Assembly: GCF_006716265.1 (NCBI RefSeq)
Contig: NZ_VFOS01000001.1
Span: forward strand, 248,001-312,000
Reading direction: 5' to 3'
From: Rarobacter faecitabidus
GTDB lineage: Bacteria > Actinomycetota > Actinomycetes > Actinomycetales > Cellulomonadaceae
DNA: 64,000 bases
Both the position numbers and the translations under genes were made by a program. A model generated the notes under the pieces. That model made no database searches and was not told the origin of the DNA. It saw nothing but the letters and a program-made list of their open reading frames with translations. This document shows positions 24,322 through 33,741 of the stretch, in pieces (within the stretch, counting starts at the first letter, position 1; every line of letters starts with the position of its first letter).

Positions 24322-24960
24322 CTAGGCGGGTGAAGCGCCCGCGGATGCGATGTGCGGATCGCGCCGGAGTTCCGACAGCCCGAACCAGGCGAGGTTGACC
24401 AGGTGGGCCGCCACCACGGACTTGTCGAGTTCGCGGGCGTCGAGCCAGTACTGTCCGGTCAGCGCGACCATGCCGACGAGCATCTGCGCGTAGATCGGTG
24501 CCGCCTCGGCGTCGAGCCGCCGCCTGCGGAACTGATCGGCGAGCATGTGCTCGACCTGCGTTGCGACGTCCCCGATCAGGCTCGAGAACGTGCCGGTCGC
24601 CTGAGCAACGGGGGAGTCGCGCACGAGGATGCGGAAGCCGTCCTCGTTCTCCTCGATGTAGCCGAGCAGGGCGAGCGCCGTGCGCTCGACCAGCAGTTTC
24701 GGGTGACCGCCCTTGGCCAGCGCCCCGGAAAGGGCGTCCGTGAGCGCGCGCGTCTCGCGGTCCACCACGACGGCGTACATGCCCTCTTTGCCACCGAAGT
24801 GCTCGTACACGATGGGCTTCGAAACGCCGGACTGCGCGGCGATCTCCTCGACCGAGGTGCCCTCGAACCCCTTCGCGGCGAAGAGCCGGCGCGAGACGTC
24901 GAGCAACTGCTCCCGACGCTCCTGCGCGGACATGCGCGTCCGCTTGAGTTCAGAGGCCAT
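24322..24960 (-). CDS. TetR family transcriptional regulator
   Basis: The 212-residue regulator has an N-terminal helix-turn-helix T-S-V-E-E-I-A-A-Q-S-G-V-S-K-P-I-V-Y-E-H-F-G-G-K with preceding R-R-E-Q-L-L-D-V-S-R-R-L-F-A. A helical ligand domain follows. I chose ATG 24958-24960 (M-A-S-E-L-K-R) because GGAG lies just upstream; an ATG at 24990 is alternative. It lies between ispE and tRNA-Gln/glmU, the position of Rv1019 in M. tuberculosis as I recall, so it is a conserved neighbour. Targets and ligand are unknown. Confidence 0.9.
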   Translation of the reverse strand: MASELKRTRMSAQERREQLLDVSRRLFAAKGFEGTSVEEIAAQSGVSKPIVYEHFGGKEGMYAVVVDRETRALTDALSGALAKGGHPKLLVERTALALLGYIEENEDGFRILVRDSPVAQATGTFSSLIGDVATQVEHMLADQFRRRRLDAEAAPIYAQMLVGMVALTGQYWLDARELDKSVVAAHLVNLAWFGLSELRRDPHIASAGASPA

Positions 24961-25032
24961 GTCTCCATCTTGCCTGAATCTTTGGCACAATAGTCGAGGC
25001 GCACCCGCTCACTGAGATTCTGCGGGCGCCGT

Positions 25033-25104
25033 TCCGCCTTGGTGTAATTGGCAGCACACGGGTTTTTGGTGCCCATAGTCCAGGTTCGAGCCCTGGGGGC
25101 GGAG
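25033..25104 (+). tRNA. tRNA-Gln (anticodon UUG)
   Basis: A 72-nt cloverleaf can be drawn. The acceptor TCCGCCT pairs with GGGCGGA (one T-G), the D-arm contains GGTGTAATTGGCAGC, the anticodon loop is TTTTGGT with TTG at 34-36, and the T-arm is CCAGG-TTCGAGC-CCTGG. The CCA end is not encoded. The 27-43 pair at the top of the anticodon stem is C-A and so mismatched. Location directly before glmU is conserved among actinobacteria. Confidence 0.93.
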
Positions 25105-25214
25105 CTGAGTTTTCCACAGACGTCGACAGGCGCGGTCGCGGCCATCGATCGCGGTAGAGTTATGTGCGAACGCCACGCCGGTCGGGTGGCTCAGATACGG
25201 ACAGGAGTTTCTCC

Positions 25215-26915
25215 GTGGCGTACGCCGCCCCAGCAGCTGTCATCGTCCTCGCCGCAGGTGCCGGGACCCGCATGGTTTCCGACACTCCCAAGGTTCTGCA
25301 CCGTATCGGGGGCCGCTCCCTCCTGGGTCACGCCATCCACGCTGCGCAGGGACTCGATCCGCAGCGCATTGCCGTGGTCGTGCGGCACCAGCGCGATCAG
25401 GTGGCCGAGCACGCCGTGGAGATCAACCCCGATGTGCTGATCGCCGACCAGGACGATGTCCCCGGTACGGGACGCGCCGTCCAGTGCGGCCTGAGCACGC
25501 TCGACGCGTCGGTGCAGGCACGTCTCGCGGGACAGCACGGCGCGCCGATCGACAGCGAAGGCACCGTGAGCGACGCCTACATCGACGGGGCGGTGGTCGT
25601 CATCGCGGGCGACGTCCCGCTCCTGGACGCGGACACGCTCGGCGAACTCGTCTCGGCGCACGCCGCGGACGCGAACGCGGTGACCATCTTGACGACGGAG
25701 GTCGCGAACCCCGCCGGATACGGGCGCATCCTGCGCGACCCGGAGACGGGCCAGGTCACGGGCATCGTCGAGGAGCGCGACGCGAGCGATCAGCAGCGCC
25801 TCATCGCGGAGATCAACTCATCTGTTTACGTCTTCGACGCCGCCCTGCTGCGAGCCGCGCTGGGGCAGGTCACCACGCACAACGTGCAGGGCGAGATCTA
25901 CCTGACCGACGTTGTCGCCATTGCGCACCAGCAGGGCCTGCCGGTACGCGCCGTGAAGTCCGATGATCCGATGGTCGTCGAAGGCGTGAACGACCGAGCG
26001 CAGCTCGCGATTCTCGGCGCGGAGCTCAACCGTCGCGTCCTCAACGACTGGATGCAGCGCGGCGTGACCGTCGTCGATCCAGCCACGACGTGGATCGACG
26101 TGGACGTGGACCTCGCCCAGGACGTCACCCTCCTGCCCGGGGTGCAGCTTCACGGTGCGACGTCCGTCGCCAAGGGCGCGACGATCGGCCCCGACACCAC
26201 GCTGACGGATGTCGAGGTGGGGGAGAACGCGACGATCATCCGCACGCACGGATCGCTCGCCGTGATCGGAGCGGGTGCCACCGTGGGCCCGTTCGCCTAC
26301 CTCCGGCCCGGCACCGAGCTCGGCGAGGCGGGGAAGATCGGCACGTTCGTCGAGGTCAAGAACGGGAAGATCGGCAAGGGAACCAAGGTTCCGCACCTGT
26401 CCTACGTGGGCGACGCGACCATCGGCGAGGGCACCAACATCGGTGCCGGCACGATCTTCGTCAACTACGACGGCGTGAACAAGCACCACACCACCGTCGG
26501 CGATGGTGCCCGAACCGGCGCCAACAACATCTTCATCGCGCCGGTCACGATCGGCGACGGCGCGTATACCGCAGGCGGCACGGTCGTGCGGTACGAGGTC
26601 CCCGCCGGAGCGCTCGCGGTATCCGCCGGACGGCAACGCAACATCGATGGCTGGGTCGAGCGCCGCCGGCCCGGCACCGCTGCGGCTGACATCGCTCGCA
26701 AGGCGCGCGGCGGTCAGGGTACCGACGGCGGCGGACTCAGCCGCCAGGCGCGCGAGGAGCAAGCCCGCGCCCAGCAGCGCGGCTCACAGGCGCCACCGGC
26801 CACCCCTGTCGATGGCGCGGGCTTCGGCTATCGCATCCAAACTCCGCCCTTCGGCACGCCGGTGGGCGGCGTCGAAGGCGACAACTCCAACAATGAAGGC
26901 GGCGCGGGTCAATGA
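25215..26915 (+). CDS. glmU: bifunctional UDP-N-acetylglucosamine pyrophosphorylase / glucosamine-1-phosphate acetyltransferase
   Basis: The 566-residue enzyme makes UDP-GlcNAc for peptidoglycan. The N-terminal pyrophosphorylase domain has V-L-A-A-G-A-G-T-R-M and A-D-Q-D-D-V-P-G-T-G-R-A-V-Q. The C-terminal left-handed beta-helix has G-P-F-A-Y-L-R-P-G, F-V-E-V-K-N, H-L-S-Y-V-G-D-A and N-Y-D-G-V-N-K-H-H-T. After the helix a low-complexity tail of about 80 residues (Gly, Gln, Ala, Arg-rich) is added, as in several actinobacterial GlmU. GTG 25215 has AGGAG seven bases upstream. The stop overlaps the prs ATG. Confidence 0.95.
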   Translation: MAYAAPAAVIVLAAGAGTRMVSDTPKVLHRIGGRSLLGHAIHAAQGLDPQRIAVVVRHQRDQVAEHAVEINPDVLIADQDDVPGTGRAVQCGLSTLDASVQARLAGQHGAPIDSEGTVSDAYIDGAVVVIAGDVPLLDADTLGELVSAHAADANAVTILTTEVANPAGYGRILRDPETGQVTGIVEERDASDQQRLIAEINSSVYVFDAALLRAALGQVTTHNVQGEIYLTDVVAIAHQQGLPVRAVKSDDPMVVEGVNDRAQLAILGAELNRRVLNDWMQRGVTVVDPATTWIDVDVDLAQDVTLLPGVQLHGATSVAKGATIGPDTTLTDVEVGENATIIRTHGSLAVIGAGATVGPFAYLRPGTELGEAGKIGTFVEVKNGKIGKGTKVPHLSYVGDATIGEGTNIGAGTIFVNYDGVNKHHTTVGDGARTGANNIFIAPVTIGDGAYTAGGTVVRYEVPAGALAVSAGRQRNIDGWVERRRPGTAAADIARKARGGQGTDGGGLSRQAREEQARAQQRGSQAPPATPVDGAGFGYRIQTPPFGTPVGGVEGDNSNNEGGAGQ

Positions 26916-27898
26916 CGGGACTGTTCTCCGAGAACGGCGGAACAAAGAGGATGATGCTCGTCTCGGGACGAGCGCACCCTGAGCTTGCCCAGCGCGTCGC
27001 CGAGGAAATGGGCGTGGAGCTCGCTCCCGTCAACGCTTACGACTTCGCCAACGGCGAGATCTACACCCGAGTCGGCGAGTCGGTGCGCGGCTCGGACGTG
27101 TTCGTGCTGCAGTCCCACACGAGCCCCATCAACCAGTGGATCATGGAGCACCTGTTGATGGTTGACGCGCTCAAGCGCGCGTCCGCAAAGACCATCACCG
27201 TGGTGATCCCGTTCTACGGCTACGCGCGGCAGGACAAGAAGCACCGCGGCCGCGAGCCGATCTCGGCCCGACTGATCGCGGACCTGTTCAAGACCGCGGG
27301 CGCGCATCGCATCATGTCCGTTGACCTGCACACTGCGCAGATCCAGGGCTTCTTCGACGGGCCCGTTGACCACCTGTGGGCGATGCCGCTCCTCACCGAC
27401 TACGTGAAGACGCGAGTGGACGTCACGAACGTCACGGTCGTCTCGCCGGATGCCGGCCGCATCCGCGTCGCGGAGCAGTGGGCGGCGAAACTGGGCGGTG
27501 GCCCGCTCGCATTCGTGCACAAGACCCGCGACATCACTCGTCCCAACCAGGCTGTGGCCAACCGCGTGGTCGGCGATGTCGCCGGCCGCACGGCTGTTCT
27601 CGTCGACGACCTGATCGACACGGGGGGCACGATAGCCGAGGCAGTGCGCGTGGTGCTGGAGGCCGGCGCGAAGGACGTCATCGTCGCCGCCACGCACGGA
27701 GTCCTGTCGCACCCCGCAGCCCAGCGGCTGCAGGAATCGGGCGCCCGGGAGGTCATCGTGACCGACACGCTCCCAATTTCGGCCGAGAAGCGCTTCGAGC
27801 GCCTGACCGTCCTGTCCATCGCGCCGGTCATCGCTCGGGCGATCCGCGAGGTCTTCGACGATGGCTCTGTCACGTCGCTGTTCGACGGCAACGCCTGA
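26912..27898 (+). CDS. prs: ribose-phosphate pyrophosphokinase
   Basis: The 328-residue enzyme makes PRPP from ribose 5-phosphate and ATP. It has F-A-N-G-E-I, P-F-Y-G-Y-A-R-Q-D-K-K, V-D-L-H-T-A-Q-I-Q-G-F-F, V-S-P-D-A-G-R and the PRPP-binding loop V-D-D-L-I-D-T-G-G-T. ATGA overlap with glmU indicates coupling, as in other actinobacteria. In relatives rplY and pth follow close by; here they are 25 kb away. Confidence 0.96.
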   Translation: MTGLFSENGGTKRMMLVSGRAHPELAQRVAEEMGVELAPVNAYDFANGEIYTRVGESVRGSDVFVLQSHTSPINQWIMEHLLMVDALKRASAKTITVVIPFYGYARQDKKHRGREPISARLIADLFKTAGAHRIMSVDLHTAQIQGFFDGPVDHLWAMPLLTDYVKTRVDVTNVTVVSPDAGRIRVAEQWAAKLGGGPLAFVHKTRDITRPNQAVANRVVGDVAGRTAVLVDDLIDTGGTIAEAVRVVLEAGAKDVIVAATHGVLSHPAAQRLQESGAREVIVTDTLPISAEKRFERLTVLSIAPVIARAIREVFDDGSVTSLFDGNA

Positions 27899-27912
27899 CG
27901 GTTTGATGTGTC

Positions 27913-29433
27913 GTGGCGCGACTGTGGCGATTGGTGAACAGGCACGCCGGTGACCTCGGGGCGGCCGCGCTGGCCGCCCTGGCCGTGGCCGGGCTGGGGT
28001 CCGGATCCACCCGACCGTGGTGGGTCGCGATCGCGGCCGTAATAGCCGCGCTCACCCTGCTCATTCGGCCAGTCGCAGAGCGTGTGGCCAGCGTGCCACT
28101 TGTCGCCGCGAACGGAATCCCGGGGATTCCCCCCGTCGCGGTCGGGCGCGGGCGCGCGGTGCTCGTCGCGTGGGCCCGGGCCGTCACTGCTCCAGTTACC
28201 GCTCTCGTCGCGTGGTCCGGGCGGCCGTTTGCGGCAGCAATCGTGGCGACTGTCGGAGGACTCATCCTGGCTGGGACCGCGTATACCGCATACCGCGCCA
28301 TCGTACGCAGCCGCGGTCAAACGGCATCCTACGCCGAGCGCATCGCGGCGCTCGGCCCGCAGTTTGCGATTTATACCTCCCGCATCAGCCACAACCGCTA
28401 CCAGATAGCGATGTGGCAGGAACTCCTGGTGGAATCAGGCGCACGCGGAATCGTCATCGTCCGCGACCGGTCGGCGTTGCGCGAACTCGCACCTGGCTCG
28501 CCGTGGCCGGTTCTCCTCCTCCCGCGCGCCGAGGATCTTGAGATTGCGCTCGCTCCGTCTCTGCGCGCGGTGTTCTACGTCAACACACTTCCGCGCAATC
28601 TCGACATGGTGGCTTGGCGTGGGCCGCGACACGTGTATCTGGGCCATGGTGACTCGGACAAGCCGCTCTCCTCACATCCAGGGCATGCAATGTTCGACGA
28701 GATCTGGGTCGCGGGGCAGCATTCGATCGAGCGCTATGCCGAACGTGGAGTGGCGATCGAACCATCGAAGTTTCGCATCATCTCGCGGCCGCAGCTCGCC
28801 GAACTGACAATGACTCGGCCGGCGGACAGCGGTCGCCCGACCGCGCTCTATGCGCCCACCTGGAACGGCTACAACTCACTCACCCGTCTCAGTTCCCTCG
28901 GGATCGGCTACGGCATCGTCGAAGCCCTGATAGCGGGGGGTGCGCGGGTTGTCTTCCGCCCGCATCCCATGTCTGGTCGCACTCGTTCGGGGCGGCGCGA
29001 GATCGGGCGCATCAGGAAACTGCTGCGAGAAGACACCCGGCGCACTGGGACTGGTCACGCGTGGGGCATCGAGGCGACCGGCGCGACCTTCGCGACGGTG
29101 GCGAGCCAGGCCGACCTCCTCGTCACTGATCCGTCGAGCGTCATCGCGGACTTCCTGGTCACGGGACGCCCGATCATCGTGGTGAAGCCGGAGGGCCTGA
29201 GCGAGGCAGACCCGCTACCTTCGGTCGACGAAGTCGTGCTTCCGGCCCTCTACCGGGTGCGGGGCGACCTCGCCGATCTGCCAGCCGCTATAGGGGACGC
29301 CCTCGGTGCCGATCATCGCGAGGCGGCTCGAACGGTAGCCCGAGACGCGCTGTTCGGGCAGCGACCGGGCGGCGGCTGGGAAGAGTCGTGGCGAGCTGAA
29401 CTGGCGCGCGTCCTCGGCGCAACAGCGCGATGA
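27913..29433 (+). CDS. CDP-glycerol glycerophosphotransferase-like protein with membrane N-terminus
   Basis: The 506-residue protein starts at GTG 27913, 14 bp after prs. The N-terminal ~145 residues hold several hydrophobic segments; the rest is a GT-B-like domain of the TagB/TagF family. It shows Y-L-G-H-G-D-S-D-K (acceptor/His site), Y-A-P-T-W-N-G-Y, R-P-H-P-M-S-G-R, and L-V-T-D-P-S-S-V-I-A-D-F (donor site). Such enzymes polymerise or prime glycerol-phosphate chains of teichoic acid at the inner membrane face. No other teichoic acid gene is in the window, so the product is uncertain. An inverted repeat downstream may end its transcript. Confidence 0.82.
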   Translation: MARLWRLVNRHAGDLGAAALAALAVAGLGSGSTRPWWVAIAAVIAALTLLIRPVAERVASVPLVAANGIPGIPPVAVGRGRAVLVAWARAVTAPVTALVAWSGRPFAAAIVATVGGLILAGTAYTAYRAIVRSRGQTASYAERIAALGPQFAIYTSRISHNRYQIAMWQELLVESGARGIVIVRDRSALRELAPGSPWPVLLLPRAEDLEIALAPSLRAVFYVNTLPRNLDMVAWRGPRHVYLGHGDSDKPLSSHPGHAMFDEIWVAGQHSIERYAERGVAIEPSKFRIISRPQLAELTMTRPADSGRPTALYAPTWNGYNSLTRLSSLGIGYGIVEALIAGGARVVFRPHPMSGRTRSGRREIGRIRKLLREDTRRTGTGHAWGIEATGATFATVASQADLLVTDPSSVIADFLVTGRPIIVVKPEGLSEADPLPSVDEVVLPALYRVRGDLADLPAAIGDALGADHREAARTVARDALFGQRPGGGWEESWRAELARVLGATAR

Positions 29434-29501
29434 TCCGATTAACCACCTTTGTTATTGAATCGTTACAAATAGTCGCCACGGGCCGAAACGCTTCGCTTGA
29501 G

Positions 29502-29524
29502 GCCGATCTTCCCGGCCGATCGGC
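29502..29524 (+). terminator. 7-bp stem-loop after the glycerophosphotransferase gene
   Basis: GCCGATC (29502-29508) pairs with GATCGGC (29518-29524) over a 9-nt loop, between the stop at 29433 and the operator at 29574. It lacks a U-tract. The preceding 29434-29500 stretch is unusually AT-rich for this genome and may hold the promoter of the next gene. Confidence 0.45.
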
Positions 29525-29573
29525 GCAGGCGAACGTTCTTCCCTCTTGAGGGTGCGGCCGCAACCCACTAGGC

Positions 29574-29587
29574 TCAAACCGGTTTGA
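29574..29587. promoter_or_regulatory. LacI-type operator palindrome
   Basis: TCAAACCGGTTTGA is a perfect 14-bp palindrome with a central CG, the shape of LacI/GalR-family operators that control sugar genes. It lies 34 bp before the ATG of the first secreted glycosidase, a position where a bound repressor would block transcription. No LacI-type gene is in the window, so a regulator must act from elsewhere. Confidence 0.7.
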
Positions 29588-29621
29588 TCACGCCGACGTG
29601 GTCAATGCAAGAGGAGTCACG

Positions 29622-32600
29622 ATGAAGTTACGTCTCTCGGCCATCGTGGCCGCAGTTCCACTCGCCTTGACGATGGCGCTGACCCCAGCGGTACATGCGG
29701 CACCGAGTGCCGAGCCGCAGGCGGCTGCTGTCACTACCGACGACCTGGCCGATTCTTCCGCGCATCAGCAGCGCTGGATATCGTCTCCGGGCTCGCGCAT
29801 CACGCTGAACCCGGGCAACCCCGCCGAACTGGCACCGACGATCCCGCTGAAGACCGAATACTTCGGATGGGGCGGCGAGAGCTACCAGGAGCCGCAGCTC
29901 AAGATCTTCCGCGCGCAGGACCGAGCGCCGCAGTCGGCCGGTGGCTCGACGGCAACCGAGGTCGGATTCCGCGAGGACTTCAACGACCTGGCCACCAACA
30001 ACTGGCAAAACGAGAACGTGACCTCGCAGATCGTCAATCTGGACGGCGCCAACAAGGGCCTGAAGGCGACCACGGCCGCTGGCAGCGAATACGGAAACGT
30101 CTATTCGAAGAAAATCACGGTCAACCTCACGGAGTACCCGATGCTCACCGTGTCCGTACCCGAACTGGGCGGCGGTGGCGTGAGCTACTGGGCGCTCAAG
30201 ATCTGGCCGGACGGCAGCGGTGACCGCACCGTTCAATCCGACACGAACCAGGCCGGAACCTTCGACTATGACCTCTCGGAGATCGACTCGACCTCATCGC
30301 TCACGGGCGTCCAGACCTTCCAGGTCCGCCTCTTCGTGACGCGCAGCGACGGGGTCAACGCGCGGACGGCCACGTTCGACTATCTCCAGTTCTGGGGCAC
30401 TGGTGACGACGGTGGCGAACCGGTCGAACCCACCGTGGGCTTCTCCGATCCCATGAACGCCACGACGCAGTCGCTCTGGAGCGCGAACAACAACCAGGGC
30501 AACGGCATGACCTATTCGGCCGACTCCAGCGGCGGGCGCGTGACGCGCGGCGCGGGAGCCAGCAGCGAGTGGGGCGCGATCGAGCGTTCGGTGACCGTCG
30601 ACCTGGATCGCTTCCAGACTATGTCCATCACCGTGGGCGCGACGTCCGGGTCGTGGAACGCTGCCATCGTCGAGGGCGGGTACGAGAAGAAGAAGGTCGC
30701 GTCATCCGACCTGACCGACGCGCGCACCGTAACCCTCGATGTGGCGTCCGCGACGGGCTGGAGCGGCACCAAGACCTTCCAGGTGCGGATTTACCACAAC
30801 GGAGCGGTGGGCTCGTCCACCCTCTTCACCAACCTGCACTTCTCCGGTACGCCGCAGTGGCTCGACGCGGCGAGTTCATACACCAGCACCTGGCGGCCTG
30901 AGGCCATCGACTACACCGCGCAGTGGGCCGAGGGCGACTCGATCGCGGGCTTCGACACGACCGTTGGCATGGATGCTTTTGGACGAGTTCTCCGTCCCAC
31001 CTTCTCGAACGGCTACCTCGCGGTCCTCGGCCGTTACCAGGGAGAGGCGAGTTACGACAAGGCCACCGGTACGTTGAGCGTGATCACGTCGAAGGACTTC
31101 GGTTCGAACGCATGGTCCGTGAAGCTCCCGGCGGGCACCGACCTGTACTTCTTCACGTCCGAGGGATCGGCCCGCAAGGGTAAGAACGGGGGAGCCAATC
31201 CTCGCCCCGGTGGCGGCTACTGGGCGGCCACGCTCGATCCTGCAAGCGACCTCGCCATAGGTTTCGGCTACGAATTGATGGCGAGCAACTCGTCCACCGA
31301 GGCCACCCGAGCCGCTGCGGCCAGCGCCGCACACGCGGGCAACGCCGCAACCGTGACCGCCCTCGAACAGGCCCGCACGGGCTGGCGGCAGCACTACAAC
31401 GACTTCCTCGCGCAGGTGCCTGCCCCGCAGGACTTCGAGCTCAGCGGGATCGACGCCAAGGGACTTTCATCCGCGGACGTCAAGCGGGCCTACTACACGG
31501 CGTGGATCGGGCTAGAGACGAACATAATGGCGCCAACGCCGGAGACGCAGGAGCCCGGGGATGGCTTCTGGCAGATCGCCACGGGTAAGCCATCGACCTA
31601 CGCGTCAGGCCCGCGCGGAGCCGAGGCGTCGGCGGAGTGGGATTCGCTGTTCGGCATCCAGTTCATGTCATACATCCGGCCCCAGATAGCCTGGAGCGCG
31701 TTCAAGGGCAACCTGAAGCACGCCGTGCCGGAACCCGGGACGAGTCACGAGACGCTGCCCAGCCGTAAGGCGCAGACCGCGTGGATCCTCTACGAGGTGA
31801 CGGGCGACCAGACCCAGCTCGCGTCCGTCTATGACCGCATGGTCCAGTACCTCGACTGGGCGTCGCGTGACGAGAACATGCAGTGGAGTTACACTTCGGG
31901 TGGCAAGGCTGAGCGCGACGCCGAGTTCTACGTGTCGATGATCGTAGACCTCGGATACGCAGCAAAGATCTCGCGCCAGCTCGGCCACGAGAGCGATGCG
32001 CAGCGGTGGGAGCAGACAGCGACCACCCTGACCAGCACGTACGCCTCCCTGTTCTTCCCGCCGAGCGGATCGCCGTTGTACAAGACCTGGATCGCGAATA
32101 CCCAGGGCTGGCCGATCCACGGGAACGTGACGGAGCCTATCCAATACGTTCTCACCGGACTGCATACGCCGGGCCTCGGGGCGACCCAGATGGACAAGCT
32201 GAAGACGCTGTTCAACAACAACTTCAATGTCTCCAAGGGTCTCGCTGGGCTGACCGGCCCGGGCAACAAAGACATCAAGGCGCCCGACATTCAGTTCGTC
32301 ACCTATGGCCTGCTGGGTCAGGGCATGGCGACGGAAGCCGAGCAGGTGCTGCACATCATGAACCGCGACATCATCCGCTCGGGTGTCTTCGCGGAGACCT
32401 ATGGTGTGAATGGCGACGGTTCGATCTGGGGCGGATCGGTTGCCCCGTCTATCTTCGGCAACATCCACTTCATCGACAACGTGTGGATCGCCAATGGCTA
32501 TCGCATGGATGTCGGAGACCCGGCCATCCTTCGCTTGCCAGGCACCACGGGCGGTCTGACCGGGCTGAAGGTGCACGGCTTGCCGTTCGACCTCGACATC

Positions 32601-33602
32601 GACGGTTCGACCGCGAAACTGAGCGGCACGGCCGTGAACGCGGGATCGCTGCCCGCGAGCATCGACGTCTCCGTGGTCGGTCAGACCGTGCTGCCACCCG
32701 TCGCGGCACCATCCAGCGACGCGTCCCTCTCCTCGTTGGCATACGACGGTGTCGCGGTGCCGGGATTCACCGCAGCGGTCAAGGACTACCAGGTGGAGCT
32801 ACCGGTTGGGTCCGCCAGCGTTCCGCAGGTGTCCGCCTCGGCGGCGCACCCCGGGGCGAGCGTCTCGGTATCGCAGGCGGCCGGGCTTCCCGGCACGGCT
32901 GAGGTCGTCGTGACCGCCGCCGACGGTACGACGGCCACCTACTCGATTCACTTCACCGTCGCGACCAAGCCGGGGGAGCCGGGCCCGCAGCCAACTGCGG
33001 TGACCCTGGTCGCACCCGCGACCATCGCTGCCGCATTCGGCCAATCCGCCAGGTTGGTGGTGACGGCCCAGGCGACTGGCGCAATCCCCGCGGGTGACAT
33101 CGCGGTATTCGAAGGCTCGCGCAAGCTGGCCTCGGCCAAACTGGCAGCGGGGCGCGCCACTGTGGTCCTGCCCGCGGCGCTCGCCGTTGGCCGGCACTCG
33201 TTCCGGATCGCCTTCACCCCCTCGGGGACGTCGTTCAAAGCGGCGCAGGCCTCGTCCATTCTCACCGTGACGAAGGCCAAGCCCACATTGAAGGCCGTCA
33301 AGATCGTCAGCCCCAAGAAGGCGGGCGGGAAGATCAAGCGCGGCAAGGCCGCGAAGGTGAAGGTCATCGTCGCGGGTGTCGCAGGTGTGGCGCCTACGGG
33401 CAAGGTCGTCCTGAAGGCCGGGAAGCGCACCGTCGCGTCCGGGAAGCTCAAGAAGAGCGGCACGCGATCGGTCGTGACCGTGACGATCAAGAAATCGGCC
33501 ACCAAGGGACTGAAGAAGACGACCAGGCTCAAGGTGGCTATGACCGAGAGCAAAACCTACTCGCAGCTGTTGAAGACGACAAAACTGCGAGTCGTCAAGT
33601 AG
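29622..33602 (+). CDS. secreted six-hairpin glycoside hydrolase (GH63-like), multidomain
   Basis: 1326 residues from ATG 29622, behind AGAGGAG. A Sec signal ends near A-V-H-A. Two beta-sandwich modules (about 112-262 and 272-412) resemble each other. A helical (alpha/alpha)6-type catalytic region (about 425-1020) has E-W-D674-S and F-A-E925-T-Y, matching the Asp/Glu positions of clan GH-G/GH63 enzymes, and L-P-S-R-K-A-Q-T-A-W-I-L-Y. Then come a cadherin-like beta-sandwich (about 1033-1115, D-A-S-L-S-S-L), a bacterial Ig-like domain (about 1126-1223) and a Lys-rich Ig-like tail to the end. It is probably an inverting exo-glycosidase on an alpha-linked gluco- or manno-glycan outside the cell; the substrate is inferred only from the neighbours. 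Confidence 0.75.
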   Translation: MKLRLSAIVAAVPLALTMALTPAVHAAPSAEPQAAAVTTDDLADSSAHQQRWISSPGSRITLNPGNPAELAPTIPLKTEYFGWGGESYQEPQLKIFRAQDRAPQSAGGSTATEVGFREDFNDLATNNWQNENVTSQIVNLDGANKGLKATTAAGSEYGNVYSKKITVNLTEYPMLTVSVPELGGGGVSYWALKIWPDGSGDRTVQSDTNQAGTFDYDLSEIDSTSSLTGVQTFQVRLFVTRSDGVNARTATFDYLQFWGTGDDGGEPVEPTVGFSDPMNATTQSLWSANNNQGNGMTYSADSSGGRVTRGAGASSEWGAIERSVTVDLDRFQTMSITVGATSGSWNAAIVEGGYEKKKVASSDLTDARTVTLDVASATGWSGTKTFQVRIYHNGAVGSSTLFTNLHFSGTPQWLDAASSYTSTWRPEAIDYTAQWAEGDSIAGFDTTVGMDAFGRVLRPTFSNGYLAVLGRYQGEASYDKATGTLSVITSKDFGSNAWSVKLPAGTDLYFFTSEGSARKGKNGGANPRPGGGYWAATLDPASDLAIGFGYELMASNSSTEATRAAAASAAHAGNAATVTALEQARTGWRQHYNDFLAQVPAPQDFELSGIDAKGLSSADVKRAYYTAWIGLETNIMAPTPETQEPGDGFWQIATGKPSTYASGPRGAEASAEWDSLFGIQFMSYIRPQIAWSAFKGNLKHAVPEPGTSHETLPSRKAQTAWILYEVTGDQTQLASVYDRMVQYLDWASRDENMQWSYTSGGKAERDAEFYVSMIVDLGYAAKISRQLGHESDAQRWEQTATTLTSTYASLFFPPSGSPLYKTWIANTQGWPIHGNVTEPIQYVLTGLHTPGLGATQMDKLKTLFNNNFNVSKGLAGLTGPGNKDIKAPDIQFVTYGLLGQGMATEAEQVLHIMNRDIIRSGVFAETYGVNGDGSIWGGSVAPSIFGNIHFIDNVWIANGYRMDVGDPAILRLPGTTGGLTGLKVHGLPFDLDIDGSTAKLSGTAVNAGSLPASIDVSVVGQTVLPPVAAPSSDASLSSLAYDGVAVPGFTAAVKDYQVELPVGSASVPQVSASAAHPGASVSVSQAAGLPGTAEVVVTAADGTTATYSIHFTVATKPGEPGPQPTAVTLVAPATIAAAFGQSARLVVTAQATGAIPAGDIAVFEGSRKLASAKLAAGRATVVLPAALAVGRHSFRIAFTPSGTSFKAAQASSILTVTKAKPTLKAVKIVSPKKAGGKIKRGKAAKVKVIVAGVAGVAPTGKVVLKAGKRTVASGKLKKSGTRSVVTVTIKKSATKGLKKTTRLKVAMTESKTYSQLLKTTKLRVVK

Positions 33603-33608
33603 CCGCGC

Positions 33609-33638
33609 GGCGTCCGGGACCTGGCAATACCGGACGCC
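33609..33638 (+). terminator. 9-bp stem-loop between the two paralogous glycosidases
   Basis: GGCGTCCGG (33609-33617) is exactly complementary to CCGGACGCC (33630-33638) with a 12-nt loop, six bases after the stop. It may end or attenuate the transcript before the second glycosidase. No U-tract. Confidence 0.6.
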
Positions 33639-33741
33639 GACCGCCACTTGCCGATCCACTCGACACCGGACGCCATCACCGCGACCGCCGTTCCACTCGC
33701 CGCAGGCTACCGCCAGGCGGGCTTCCAGAAGGAGATTCCTC

